Assembly (NCBI RefSeq): GCF_018614775.1
Contig: NZ_JAGGOF010000019.1
Span: 1-64,000 of the forward strand
Origin: Pseudomonas fluorescens
GTDB taxonomy: Bacteria > Pseudomonadota > Gammaproteobacteria > Pseudomonadales > Pseudomonadaceae
Direction of reading: 5' to 3'
DNA: 64,000 bases
Below the pieces are notes generated by a model that made no database searches, was not told the origin of the DNA, and was given only the letters and a program-made list of their open reading frames with translations. Shown in pieces: positions 43,922-53,061 of this stretch. Every line of letters begins with the position of its first letter. Positions within the stretch are counted from its first letter, which is position 1. The translations under genes were made by a program, and so were the position numbers.

Positions 43922-46128
43922 CCCCGGGCTTCGCGATCGTCCTGCATATCGTCCAGATATTCCGGTTGATCCGGCGGGTCCGGCAGTTCAGTGACGACGC
44001 TGAAGTCGCTGATCTCGATCACGCCCACCCCATGACCGAGCAGATGGAAGGAAAAGGCTTTGCGCTGTTGCGGGTTATCAAAACTGATATTCATCACCAG
44101 CGGCTGTTCGGGTGTCACCGCCACGTTGGTCGGCAGGTCCATGGCGACGTCCTGTTCGAACTCCTTGGCCTTCAGGGAAATATAGGCGGCATGGTCCGCC
44201 TCCACGGCGCGGATGGTCAGGCTGACGCGGGTCTGTGAACCCTTGGGCATCTCCAGGTACTGGGCGCCTATCAGGTTGTCGGTCCAGTCGTTGGACACCT
44301 GAGCCGGCAGCGGGATTTTCTCGGCGCTGCCGAATTGATAACGCTGGTTCAGTGGCGTGGGCAGCAGGGTCTGGCCCAGGGCCGTGGCCCGTGCGTTGAT
44401 CAGTCTGGCGCGCTGGCCGCTGTATTGGCCGCCGTAGCGAGCACGGTCGGCGATGAACCCTTCGCTGGCGTAGTGCCGGCAACGTTGCAGGAAATCGCAT
44501 TCGGTAAACGTGCCATTGCCGTCATGATGGCGCAGTTTGCCGTTGGTGAACGACATGATTTCCCGGCCGGAGGCATAGTCCCTGAACATCGAGCGGCCGG
44601 ACAACGTCGTGGGCACGGCCAAGCCGAAATAATCGAGGATCGAAGCGGTCAGGTCGACATGGCCGTAGACCCCGGCCTTGATCCTGGGTAATGGTTCCGG
44701 AGCCAGGGTCAGGTTGAAACCCCAGGAGGAGGCCAGGCGCACATCGTCGATGCCATGGGATTCGTCCGAGGTGATGACCACCAGGGTGTTTTCCAGGACG
44801 CCCTGGCGTTCCAGGCCGGCCAGGAAACTGTCCAGCGCGTCATCCAGGTAACCGACGGCCGCCTGCTTGGCAGAGTCGTAGCGTTGCAGGTAGTCATCCG
44901 GTGCTGAATATGGCTGGTGCGTGCCCACCGTCAGCAAGGTGAGCATCCAGGGCCGGTCCGCCTGTTGCAGTTGCCCGACATAATCCAGCGCCCCCTCGAA
45001 GAAGGTCTTGTCGTCCTTGCCCCAGGGAAATTCCAGGTACGCGGGTTTTGTGAACCACTCCATGCCCAGCGCCGTGTCGAAGCCGATGTGCGGCATGATC
45101 CGGTCCTTGGCCATGAACCGCAGGCCGGCGGCTTGCAGGAAGTGGGTGGAGAAACCGTTCTGGCGCAACTGAGCCGGCAGGCAGGCCTGATTGCGCTGGG
45201 TCTGGTTCAGCATTTCGACACCCTTGGGCGTGCCGTCGTCGAGTTTGTCGTAGTCGCCACACAGCATCGCGTACAGGCCACGGATGGTCTGGTGGCTATG
45301 CAAGACGTAGTCCGGGGTGTTCATGCCGCGTTCGGCCCAGGCACTGAGGTGCGGCATCAGGTTTTCCTGATAGGGACTGTTCAAGGCCTGACGATTGGCG
45401 CGCACATACGCACCGGGAATGCCTTCCAAAGCGATGACCAGGACGTTGCGCGCCCGACCCGGGGCGGCCAACAGTTTTTGCCCATCAAGGTCCAGCCGGG
45501 TCAGGCCTTCCATCGGCGGGACGGGATCCGGAGCCTTGCCTGCCAACCATTGTTGGGCGCGTTCCTGCCCATTGGCGATCGCTGCGGTGGCCAGTTGGTG
45601 GGGCAGGTTGAACACATTCCACTGGTCCGCTTCACTGGGCCGCCAGGCTTGCACCGCGCCGTGGACCAGCAAGAGCAGCACCGGCAACGCCCAGGTGTGG
45701 TGAGGCAAGCGTGGGGCCGGACGCGCTCGGCGGGGCCATTGGACAAGCAGCCAGAACGCCAGCGCTGCCCATTGGACCGCGGCCAGCCAGGGGTGGGCAA
45801 AGCCGCCGCTGGTGGAGTTCTCAACGAATTGCGGGTCGATCAGGTAATGCACGTCCGAGGCGGTGGGCATCCGCCCGACGGCGCTGACCAGCTCGATGCT
45901 GGCCAGCGTCAACGCGCTCCAGGCCAGCAATACGGGCAGTGCCAGCCACCAGGGACGACGATAGAGCAGCGCGATCAGCAACCCGCCGACACCCAGGTCG
46001 GAGAGATAACCCAACGGATCGGACCATCCCAGTACCAGGCGAAGGCTCATCGGGACCAGGAGCACGCAACTGATCAAGGCGAGAAGGGATGCGTGGGGGT
46101 GGGTTAAACGGGAGTAAAAGATTTTCAC
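43918..46128 (-). CDS. LtaS-type membrane sulfatase-fold hydrolase/phosphotransferase
   Basis: This 736-residue protein has about five N-terminal membrane helices (within residues 12-160) and a periplasmic alkaline-phosphatase-fold domain. Metal and nucleophile elements typical of the LTA synthase / phosphoethanolamine transferase superfamily are visible: Glu235 (VIALEGIPG), Thr281 (SHQTIRGLYAML) and TSDESHGID. The C-terminal 180 residues look like an added beta-rich domain. It may move a glycerol- or ethanolamine-phosphate group onto an envelope glycan; the substrate is unknown. Its end overlaps the end of nudK by 4 bp. Confidence 0.75.
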   Translation of the reverse strand: MKIFYSRLTHPHASLLALISCVLLVPMSLRLVLGWSDPLGYLSDLGVGGLLIALLYRRPWWLALPVLLAWSALTLASIELVSAVGRMPTASDVHYLIDPQFVENSTSGGFAHPWLAAVQWAALAFWLLVQWPRRARPAPRLPHHTWALPVLLLLVHGAVQAWRPSEADQWNVFNLPHQLATAAIANGQERAQQWLAGKAPDPVPPMEGLTRLDLDGQKLLAAPGRARNVLVIALEGIPGAYVRANRQALNSPYQENLMPHLSAWAERGMNTPDYVLHSHQTIRGLYAMLCGDYDKLDDGTPKGVEMLNQTQRNQACLPAQLRQNGFSTHFLQAAGLRFMAKDRIMPHIGFDTALGMEWFTKPAYLEFPWGKDDKTFFEGALDYVGQLQQADRPWMLTLLTVGTHQPYSAPDDYLQRYDSAKQAAVGYLDDALDSFLAGLERQGVLENTLVVITSDESHGIDDVRLASSWGFNLTLAPEPLPRIKAGVYGHVDLTASILDYFGLAVPTTLSGRSMFRDYASGREIMSFTNGKLRHHDGNGTFTECDFLQRCRHYASEGFIADRARYGGQYSGQRARLINARATALGQTLLPTPLNQRYQFGSAEKIPLPAQVSNDWTDNLIGAQYLEMPKGSQTRVSLTIRAVEADHAAYISLKAKEFEQDVAMDLPTNVAVTPEQPLVMNISFDNPQQRKAFSFHLLGHGVGVIEISDFSVVTELPDPPDQPEYLDDMQDDREARG

Positions 46129-46177
46129 AAAACAGGCCTTTCAGTTGAAGCTGATCCATTGAACGGCATACACACCT

Positions 46178-46267
46178 TGTGGGAGCGAGCCTGCTCGCGA
46201 TAGCGGTGTGTCAGCCGACGGGGATGGATGTTGATTCGACGCTATCGCGAGCAGGCTCGCTCCCACA
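46178..46267. repeat. REP inverted repeat, copy 3
   Basis: 23-bp arms (46178-46200 and 46245-46267) identical to those at 36263-36351, with a 44-bp unrelated spacer. It occupies the 330-bp gap between the membrane hydrolase and the LysR gene. The remainder of that gap shows nothing recognisable. Confidence 0.88.
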
Positions 46268-46457
46268 GGGTTTCCTTCAGTCATTAAATGATCACACGCT
46301 GGGATGGTACCAAGCGTGACACTCAGCGACCGGCACAATGTCCCGGTGTCCGGCTGCGCTACGCTGTGGTTCACTGGCTCGGCCCTCTACACTGGCCGCG
46401 TAGCGCGGTTTCGGGGCGTTTGGAAAACTTGTATCAGGATTTCTCACCGGGGGATGG

Positions 46458-47360
46458 ATGGACAGGTTTCAGGAAATGCAGGTGTTTGTCGCCGTGGCGC
46501 TGGAGTCGGGTTTTTCCGCGGCGGCGCGGCGCCTCGGGCTGTCGGCGGCCAGTGTCACGCGTGCGGTGGCGGCGTTGGAGCAGCGCATCGGTACGCCGCT
46601 GTTGGTCCGCACCACCCGCAACGTCTACCTGAGCGAGGCCGGCCAGCGCTTTCTCGAAGACTGCCGGCGGATCCTGGGCGATTTGCAGGAAGCCGAAGAT
46701 TCGGCGGCGGGCAGCCACGTCCAACCCCGTGGGCAATTGACGATGACCGCGCCGGTGCTGTTCGGCCAGTCCTTTGTCACGCCGGTGCTGGTGGATTATC
46801 TGCAACAGTTTCCCGAGGTCAGCATCAACGCCCTGTTGTTGGATCGCATCGTCAACATGGTCGAGGAGGGCATCGACGTTGCCGTGCGCATCGGCGAGCT
46901 GCCGGACAGCAACCAACACGCCGTGCGTGTGGGTGACGTGCGCAGAGTGGTGTGCGGTTCGCCGGATTTCTTCGTCCGTCATGGACGGCCCGGGCACCCG
47001 GGCGAGCTGGAGCAGATGCCGGTGGTGGCGTCGTCGGCCATCAGTCAGAACAAAAGCTGGACCTTCGTCGACGCCGGCCAACCCCTGACCGTCCGGCCTG
47101 TGCCGCGGCTGATGGTGACGGCCAACCAGGCCGCGATCAACGCCGCCTGCCTGGGGCTGGGAATGACGCGGATCCTGTCGTACCAAGTGGCCGACAAAGT
47201 GGCCTGCGGTGAATTGGAGATAGTCCTGGCCGACTTCGAATTGCCACCGCTGCCGATCCATGTGGTCTATCAGGGCGGACGCAATGCACCGGCGCGGGTC
47301 CGCAGTTTTGTCGATTTCGCCGTCAACGCATTGCGCCAACACCCGGCGCTGAGCCGCTGA
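46458..47360 (+). CDS. LysR-family transcriptional regulator
   Basis: This 300-residue LTTR has an N-terminal winged helix (FVAVALESGFSAAARRLGLSAASVTRAVAALEQRIGTPLLVRTTR) and a periplasmic-binding-protein-like effector domain. It resembles the subgroup often found beside glutathione S-transferase or oxidoreductase genes, and here a GST-like gene follows on the same strand 125 bp later. Target and ligand are unknown. Confidence 0.9.
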   Translation: MDRFQEMQVFVAVALESGFSAAARRLGLSAASVTRAVAALEQRIGTPLLVRTTRNVYLSEAGQRFLEDCRRILGDLQEAEDSAAGSHVQPRGQLTMTAPVLFGQSFVTPVLVDYLQQFPEVSINALLLDRIVNMVEEGIDVAVRIGELPDSNQHAVRVGDVRRVVCGSPDFFVRHGRPGHPGELEQMPVVASSAISQNKSWTFVDAGQPLTVRPVPRLMVTANQAAINAACLGLGMTRILSYQVADKVACGELEIVLADFELPPLPIHVVYQGGRNAPARVRSFVDFAVNALRQHPALSR

Positions 47361-47485
47361 CCCATCATTTCCGTGAGTGAAATAATGGATTGCGCTTTCG
47401 GGTGATTCTCTGGTTTTCCAATGCAGCGCAGGATAAAGCCATCGACGCCGTTCTGCTGATGGCGTCAACCTCAGCGGAGTCGACC

Positions 47486-48112
47486 ATGAAACCCATCAAG
47501 CACTACCACTTCCCGCTTTCCGGCCATTCCCATCGCGTTGAATTGATGTTGTCGTTGCTTGAGCTGCCCGTCGAGGTGGTGTTTGTCGATCTGGCCAAGG
47601 GCGCGCATAAACAACCCGGGTTTCTGGCGATCAATGCGTTCGGCCAGGTGCCGGTCATTGACGATGACGGCGTGGTGCTGGCGGATTCCAATGCCATCCT
47701 GGTGTACCTGGCGCAGAAATATGGCAAGGGGCGCTGGCTGCCGACCGACCCGATCGGCGCCGCCCGGGTGCAACGGTGGTTATCGGCGGCCGCGGGGCCG
47801 ATCCATTCAGGACCGGCGACGGCGCGTCTGATTACAGTGTTTGGCGCGGCCCATAACGCCGAGGATGTGATCGCCCGTTCCCACAATCTGTTGAAAGTCG
47901 TGGATCAGGAACTGAGCAGCAGCCCCTATCTGGCGGGGGATGCTCCGACCATCGCCGATATCGCCGGCTACACCTACATTGCCCATGCGCCGGAAGGCAA
48001 TGTGTCGTTGCAGGACTATGCCCATGTGCGTGCGTGGCTGGCACGGATCGAGGCGTTGCCCGGGTTCGTCGGCATGCCGCGTACGGCGGTGGGTCTACAG
48101 AAAACTGTCTGA
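47486..48112 (+). CDS. Glutathione S-transferase family protein
   Basis: This 208-residue protein has an N-terminal thioredoxin-like domain ([25 protein letters not shown]...[25 protein letters not shown]), including the cis-proline VPV and the glutathione-binding DSNAI segment. An all-helical C-terminal domain follows. The ATG at 47486 starts [13 protein letters not shown]; the frame upstream is not conserved. Probably detoxification or redox, possibly controlled by the LysR gene upstream. Confidence 0.88.
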   Translation: MKPIKHYHFPLSGHSHRVELMLSLLELPVEVVFVDLAKGAHKQPGFLAINAFGQVPVIDDDGVVLADSNAILVYLAQKYGKGRWLPTDPIGAARVQRWLSAAAGPIHSGPATARLITVFGAAHNAEDVIARSHNLLKVVDQELSSSPYLAGDAPTIADIAGYTYIAHAPEGNVSLQDYAHVRAWLARIEALPGFVGMPRTAVGLQKTV

Positions 48113-48127
48113 GCCCAGTACACAGCC

Positions 48128-48159
48128 CTGTGGCGAGGGGATAAGTCCCCTCGCCACAG
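48128..48159. terminator. Perfect 13-bp hairpin between converging genes
   Basis: CTGTGGCGAGGGG (48128-48140) pairs perfectly with CCCCTCGCCACAG (48147-48159) over a 6-nt loop. It lies between the GST gene and wbpZ. TGTGGCGAGGG palindromes are another dispersed repeat family in this group; the absence of a T-run makes true termination uncertain. Confidence 0.6.
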
Positions 48160-48179
48160 TGGAGCTTGCCAGCCTCGGC

Positions 48180-49310
48180 TCATGCGTAGGAAAGCGCTCT
48201 TTCCTCCAGCAACTCCTCGTACAACTGCACCCACTTGCGGCCCATCTCTTCGGACGTGAACAGCTGCCGGTAACGGGCTTCGGCCTTGGTGCCCATTGCC
48301 TGTGCCTGCGCCGGGTTTTCCCAGAGGCTGCGCATTGCTTCGCGGAACGCCTCGGGATTGCTCGGTGGCACCACCAGGCCGGTTTCGTTGTGAACGTTGA
48401 TGTAGCTGGTGCCGGTGCCGATTTCACTGGAGATCATCGGTTTGCCGAACATCGCGCCTTCGAGCAGCGAGATACCAAAGGCTTCGGAGCGCAGGTGCGA
48501 GGGAAAGACGATGGCGTAGCTCAGTTCGAGCAGCGCGACTTTATCCTCATCCCCCAGGCGTCCGAGAAAGTGCAGGTTGCGCAGGCCCAATGCCGCGGCC
48601 TGGGCATGCAGTTCCTTTTCCAAGGGGCCGGCCCCCATGATGACCACCGGATAATCCACGCCTTTGAGGGCGTTGAGCAGAATGTGCAGGCCCTTGTAGT
48701 AACGCATCACCCCGACGAACAGGAAAAAGCGCTCGCCCAACCGGGCCTTCCACCCCGCCATGCGCGCGGCGTCAGGCTGTGGATAGCTGGTTTTATTGAG
48801 GCCGTAGGTGATGACCCGGGTTTTCTCCGGGTAATCCTTGAGCACATCGCTGGTGTGCACATAGTTCGGCGAAGCCGCAACGATGCGATCGGCGCCGTCC
48901 AGGAAGCGTCGCATCAGCGGTTTATAGAGCTTGAGCAGGTGGCGCTGGCGAACGATGTCGGAATGATAGGTGACGACATAGGGTTTTTTCACCGCGCTGA
49001 AGAAGTGCACCAGGTCCATGAACGGCCACGGGAAGTGGTAGTTGATCACGTCCGCTTCAGCGGCCAGCTCGCGAAACTTCTTGAATACGCTGTAGGAAAA
49101 ACCCGTGGAGGCCAGTTGGAAGTCCATCCGCGCCTGGTGGACGTCATGCTGCCGGATCCTGATGGGTTCGGCGGCGGGCTCTCTGCTCAGGGAAAGCACG
49201 GTGTTATTGATGTTCAACCGGTCGGTGCTGTCGCACAGCTGGAAAATGACCTGTTCGATGCCACCCATGGATTCAGGCAGATAGGTTTTGTAAAAGTGCA
49301 GGACTCGCAT
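48180..49310 (-). CDS. wbpZ: GDP-rhamnose-dependent glycosyltransferase WbpZ
   Basis: This 376-residue GT4-family glycosyltransferase is the last gene of the A-band operon. In P. aeruginosa WbpZ adds the first D-rhamnose to the lipid-linked primer. The fold starts with MRVLHFYKTYLPESMGGIEQV, and the donor-site EX7E region is FPSHLRSEAFGISLLEGAMFGKPMIS. It has no membrane helix and acts at the cytoplasmic face. The start directly abuts the wbpY stop. Function is assigned by family and by the full synteny. Confidence 0.87.
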   Translation of the reverse strand: MRVLHFYKTYLPESMGGIEQVIFQLCDSTDRLNINNTVLSLSREPAAEPIRIRQHDVHQARMDFQLASTGFSYSVFKKFRELAAEADVINYHFPWPFMDLVHFFSAVKKPYVVTYHSDIVRQRHLLKLYKPLMRRFLDGADRIVAASPNYVHTSDVLKDYPEKTRVITYGLNKTSYPQPDAARMAGWKARLGERFFLFVGVMRYYKGLHILLNALKGVDYPVVIMGAGPLEKELHAQAAALGLRNLHFLGRLGDEDKVALLELSYAIVFPSHLRSEAFGISLLEGAMFGKPMISSEIGTGTSYINVHNETGLVVPPSNPEAFREAMRSLWENPAQAQAMGTKAEARYRQLFTSEEMGRKWVQLYEELLEERALSYA

Positions 49311-50441
49311 TCAACCTCCCAGGACCTGGCGATACGCGCCCGCGGTCACTTTTGCACAGCGCTCCCAGGAAAACAGCGCCGCTTGTTGCAATCCCGCTTC
49401 CCGACAGGCTCGCCAGTGCAGCCTGTCTTCCATCAACCGGAGCATCGCCTCGCGCATGCCTTGATCGTCATCGGGTTCGCAATAGTTGCCGGCCGACCCG
49501 GCCACCTCGGGCATCGCCGAGCAACGGGTAGTGATCACCGGCGTGCCGCTGGCCATTGCTTCGAGCACGGGCAAGCCGAAGCCCTCATAAAGAGAGGGAA
49601 AGATCAGCGCGCGGGCGCCCGCCAGTAACTGAGCGACCTGCTCATCAGGCAGGTATCCGGTGAGGCAGACATGCCCGTCAGCCAGGGCTTTTTTCAGCTC
49701 TTCGTTGAGCTGCGTCGGTTGCCATCCGCTCATTCCTACGATGAGTAGAGGAAAGGCCTGACGGGCGGATTCGGGAAGTCCGGCGTGAGCACGAAGTGCC
49801 AGCGACAAATTCTTGCGCGGCTCCAGGGTGCCGACGCAGAGGAAATAACGACCTGCTTCCAGGCCATGAGCCTTGAGCACCCCGTCGATGGCCTCAGGTT
49901 CACGCGGCTGGAATCGCGCAGCCACGCCTAACGGGGCGACCTTCAGGCGTTCGGCTGGGAGGCCGAAATGTTGACGGGCCTGCTCGGCGATGAACTGCGA
50001 GTCGGTCAGAATCAGCTGCGCCTGTTCCACCGCACGGGTAAGCCGCCGCTCGATTTCCTTCAATCTCGCCGCCGGTTGTGTCTCAGGGTAGTACAAGTGA
50101 GTCAGGTCATGCAGGGTCATCACCGTCGGGCCGTCAAAGGACAACGGCCACAGGCTGGGTTCGTGGTACAGGTCGATGGCCTGGGAACGGCCCTGGTCGA
50201 AGCGTTTCTGTTCCAGCCAGCGACGTGCCCGATAGGCGCCCGGCACCTGCCGAAGCAGAGGGCTCAGGCGTGAATAACCTGGCATCGCCGCTTGTGGCAG
50301 TTGTGGGCTCCAGCCCCAGCCGTGGAACAACGACAATTGCACGTCCGGCTCTTGGGCCAGGGCGGTGGCCAGCTCCGCCACGTATTGGCCGATGCCGGTG
50401 CGGGGGGCCTGGAGAATCCGGGCGTTGAAGGCTATCCGCAT
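49311..50441 (-). CDS. wbpY: D-rhamnosyltransferase WbpY
   Basis: This 376-residue GT4 glycosyltransferase (start MRIAFNARILQAPRTGIGQYV at 50441, overlapping wbpX by 10 bp) carries LEPRKNLSLAL and the donor motif FPSLYEGFGLPVLEAMASGTPV. In P. aeruginosa WbpX and WbpY build the alternating linkages of the D-rhamnan trisaccharide repeat. The frame extends upstream but into wbpX. Confidence 0.87.
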   Translation of the reverse strand: MRIAFNARILQAPRTGIGQYVAELATALAQEPDVQLSLFHGWGWSPQLPQAAMPGYSRLSPLLRQVPGAYRARRWLEQKRFDQGRSQAIDLYHEPSLWPLSFDGPTVMTLHDLTHLYYPETQPAARLKEIERRLTRAVEQAQLILTDSQFIAEQARQHFGLPAERLKVAPLGVAARFQPREPEAIDGVLKAHGLEAGRYFLCVGTLEPRKNLSLALRAHAGLPESARQAFPLLIVGMSGWQPTQLNEELKKALADGHVCLTGYLPDEQVAQLLAGARALIFPSLYEGFGLPVLEAMASGTPVITTRCSAMPEVAGSAGNYCEPDDDQGMREAMLRLMEDRLHWRACREAGLQQAALFSWERCAKVTAGAYRQVLGG

Positions 50442-51799
50442 ACGGCTTCCCTGCCAGCGGCCACTTCGCCGATGTGCTGCTCGATGCGCTCTACCAACTG
50501 TTCGCTGGCCTGACGCCAGCTCAGCCATTGCCATTGATCGAGGGCGCGCATGGCTGGGAATGTCCCGCTGTGCTCCATGCCCATGACCTGATCCGCCAGG
50601 CTTTGGGGGTCGTCGAGGTCGAAATAAGCCATGAAATCGCCGCCAATTTCGCGGAACACTTCAATGTCACTGCCCATCGCCGGTAACCCGCGCTGCATGG
50701 CTTCGACCAACGGCAGGCCGAAGCCTTCCACGTAGGATGGGAACACCAGCGCCGTGGCGTGCTGGTAGGCATATTCCAGGCTTTGATCCGAGAGGGTGTT
50801 GAACATGAACAGGCGATTGTTGAGTTGCGAATGGCGCTCGATCCGTTCGATCAGGGCCTCGCATTTCCAACCGATCTTCCCGACGATGCATAGCCGGGCC
50901 TGGGAGCCGGCCGCCCAGGCGCGCTCGAATGCATCAAGCAAATAGGTATGGTTTTTCCGCGGTTCGATGGTGCTGACCATCAGGAATACCGGCTCGGATT
51001 GTTTGAACATCCGTTGCAACGCGCGATCGACGGGACGGCTGGGGTCAGCCAGGTCCAGTTCGCTGCCCAGGTAGAAATAGTCGAACCAGCGCTCGCTGAC
51101 CTGCTGCTCACCGACGCGCCGGACCATTTCCTGCCGAACCTGGTCGCGGATGGTGCTGGAGATGGTGATGTAGCCGTTGGCGGTGCGGGTAATCCAGTCG
51201 AACCAGCGGTTGAACACCTTGACCAGCCCTGCGTCGCAGAACTGCGGATGGGTCAGGGGTATCAGGTCATAGATGACCGACACGATGCCCACGCCGTCGC
51301 GCTTGAGCTGCTCGGCCAGCGGGAAGATGTCCGAATGCCAGGATGAGTCCAGCAACACCAGTTGATCGCCGGCCCGATGCGCCAGCGGCACGCACCGCTG
51401 CGGCAGTTCCTTGCCCTTGAGGGCGCGGTCGAGCAAGCGGATCGGAATGCTCAAGCAAGCCAGGGCAAACACTCTGCAGCCCACATACAGGAGGCGGCGG
51501 GCCCACAGCGATTGGCGGAAGGGCCATTGCCGTGCCAACGTCCGGTGTCCGAACCAGAACCGGTTGGCCATCTGTTCCCAGCGGACTCGCAGGCTGGCCA
51601 GGTCCAGTTTATGGGTAGATAACGGCGCCAGGCTCTTCACCTCGTACAGCTTGCCTTGCACCATGACCACGGGGATGCATTCACGCTCGCCATCGGCAGC
51701 GGGGAGCTCGCGGATGACATTGCGCACCACCCGTTGGATGCCGGAATTGTCTCCCGGGTGTTCGAACACATAAGTGCACTCCACCAGCAGGCGGGTCAT
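50432..51799 (-). CDS. wbpX: D-rhamnosyltransferase WbpX
   Basis: This 455-residue GT4 glycosyltransferase has the donor-binding half STIEPRKNHTYLLDAFERAW and FPSYVEGFGLPLVEAMQRGLPAMGS. The N-terminal acceptor half (GDNSGIQRVVRNVIREL) is longer than in WbpY. It overlaps wzt by 4 bp and wbpY by 10 bp, so all three are translated from one message. Confidence 0.87.
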   Translation of the reverse strand: MTRLLVECTYVFEHPGDNSGIQRVVRNVIRELPAADGERECIPVVMVQGKLYEVKSLAPLSTHKLDLASLRVRWEQMANRFWFGHRTLARQWPFRQSLWARRLLYVGCRVFALACLSIPIRLLDRALKGKELPQRCVPLAHRAGDQLVLLDSSWHSDIFPLAEQLKRDGVGIVSVIYDLIPLTHPQFCDAGLVKVFNRWFDWITRTANGYITISSTIRDQVRQEMVRRVGEQQVSERWFDYFYLGSELDLADPSRPVDRALQRMFKQSEPVFLMVSTIEPRKNHTYLLDAFERAWAAGSQARLCIVGKIGWKCEALIERIERHSQLNNRLFMFNTLSDQSLEYAYQHATALVFPSYVEGFGLPLVEAMQRGLPAMGSDIEVFREIGGDFMAYFDLDDPQSLADQVMGMEHSGTFPAMRALDQWQWLSWRQASEQLVERIEQHIGEVAAGREAVCG

Positions 51800-53061
51800 G
51801 GCAGCTCCTTTTGTGGCAACGCTTCGGCAGCAGGCTGGCTCGTGCGCTGGATGCTGGTCCGCGCCTGGAGCCAGGAACAGCCAACGAAGTCTTCCTGGCG
51901 ATTATTGATCACGTGAAAGACCAGCCCGTAGTCGCGCCATTCGAAATTGCGGTCAAGGTGCGAATCCAGCCGTGACAGGCTCAGCGCAACGGAATAATTA
52001 CCCTTGCCCAGGCGCATGTCGAAACTGAAGCGGAAGGTAATCTGCTCGCCGGCCTTGAGGTCGGTCACCGCTTTGTCCTGGCGGTGGGTGTTGATGCCGT
52101 ACATGGGCTGGCCGAGACGGTCCTTGATCAGGAAACCCAGCACCAGTCGTTCGATGTCCTGGCGGACTTCAACCCGGACCTGCAACACCATCGGCTGGCC
52201 AATCTCGGCCACTTCCACGGGCTGGCCCTGGCTGTCGAGCAACTGCACATCGAGAATGCCAGCCTCGCCCGTGCCGGAAATGGTCCGCACCTGGCCGTTG
52301 GCGAGCATTTCCTGGCGGACCACCTGGCCCTCGCGCTGGGCCAGCATGGCGTTGTAGTAGTCCATCACTTCTTCGGGCTTGCCGTGCATGGCCATGCGCC
52401 CGTGTTCGAGCAGGATGGCGGTGTCGCAGATCGACTGGATCGCCGAGCGGTCATGGGACACGATCAACAGCGTCGTGCCGGCCTTGCGGAAGTTGCGGAT
52501 GCGTTCGAAGCTCTTGTGCTGGAAGTAGGCATCGCCCACCGACAGCGCCTCGTCGACGATCAGGATGTCCGGGCGCCGGGCAGTGGCGACACTGAAGGCC
52601 AGGCGCATCTGCATGCCGCTGGAATAGGTGCGCACCGGTTGGTCGATAGCCTCGCCGATTTCGGCAAACCCTTCGATCTCCGGCATCAATGCCTGGATTT
52701 CCTCCACCTGCATGCCCAGCAATTGACCGGCCATGAATGCGTTCTGGCGGCCGGTGAAGTCCGGGTGAAAGCCCATGCCCAGTTCCAGCAACGCGGCGAC
52801 GCGACCACGCAGTTGGATCTGGCCGCAGGTGGGTTGGGTGGTGCCGGTGATCATCTTCAGCAAGGTGCTTTTGCCGGCGCCGTTGACCCCGACAATACCC
52901 ACGGCTTGCCCAGGCTGGATCTCGAAATCCACCCCTTGCAGGATCCAGTGCAGTTGATGGCGCTGCCGGGAAAAGGGAATCAGCCATTCGAACAGCCGGC
53001 TCCAGCGGTTCGGATACTGCTTGTAGGCCTTGCCCAGGCCACTGACGCGTAAATGTCCCAT
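51796..53061 (-). CDS. wzt: O-polysaccharide ABC transporter ATP-binding protein Wzt
   Basis: This 421-residue protein has an ABC ATPase domain (Walker A GVNGAGKST at 58-66, Walker B ILIVDEALSVGDAYF). A C-terminal domain of about 150 residues (from about 265) is of the carbohydrate-binding beta-sandwich type found in Wzt proteins that read a chain cap. It powers export of undecaprenyl-linked rhamnan with Wzm. It overlaps wzm by one base and wbpX by four. Confidence 0.93.
   Translation of the reverse strand: MGHLRVSGLGKAYKQYPNRWSRLFEWLIPFSRQRHQLHWILQGVDFEIQPGQAVGIVGVNGAGKSTLLKMITGTTQPTCGQIQLRGRVAALLELGMGFHPDFTGRQNAFMAGQLLGMQVEEIQALMPEIEGFAEIGEAIDQPVRTYSSGMQMRLAFSVATARRPDILIVDEALSVGDAYFQHKSFERIRNFRKAGTTLLIVSHDRSAIQSICDTAILLEHGRMAMHGKPEEVMDYYNAMLAQREGQVVRQEMLANGQVRTISGTGEAGILDVQLLDSQGQPVEVAEIGQPMVLQVRVEVRQDIERLVLGFLIKDRLGQPMYGINTHRQDKAVTDLKAGEQITFRFSFDMRLGKGNYSVALSLSRLDSHLDRNFEWRDYGLVFHVINNRQEDFVGCSWLQARTSIQRTSQPAAEALPQKELP

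Noticed and set aside
36263-46267. Repeats as CRISPR or transposon ends
   Set aside because: Only isolated palindromes with no regular spacing, no cas genes and no transposase in the window.
48777-48790. TGTGGATAG near wbpZ as a DnaA box outside the rich region
   Set aside because: One mismatch; only exact matches were used for the density claim.
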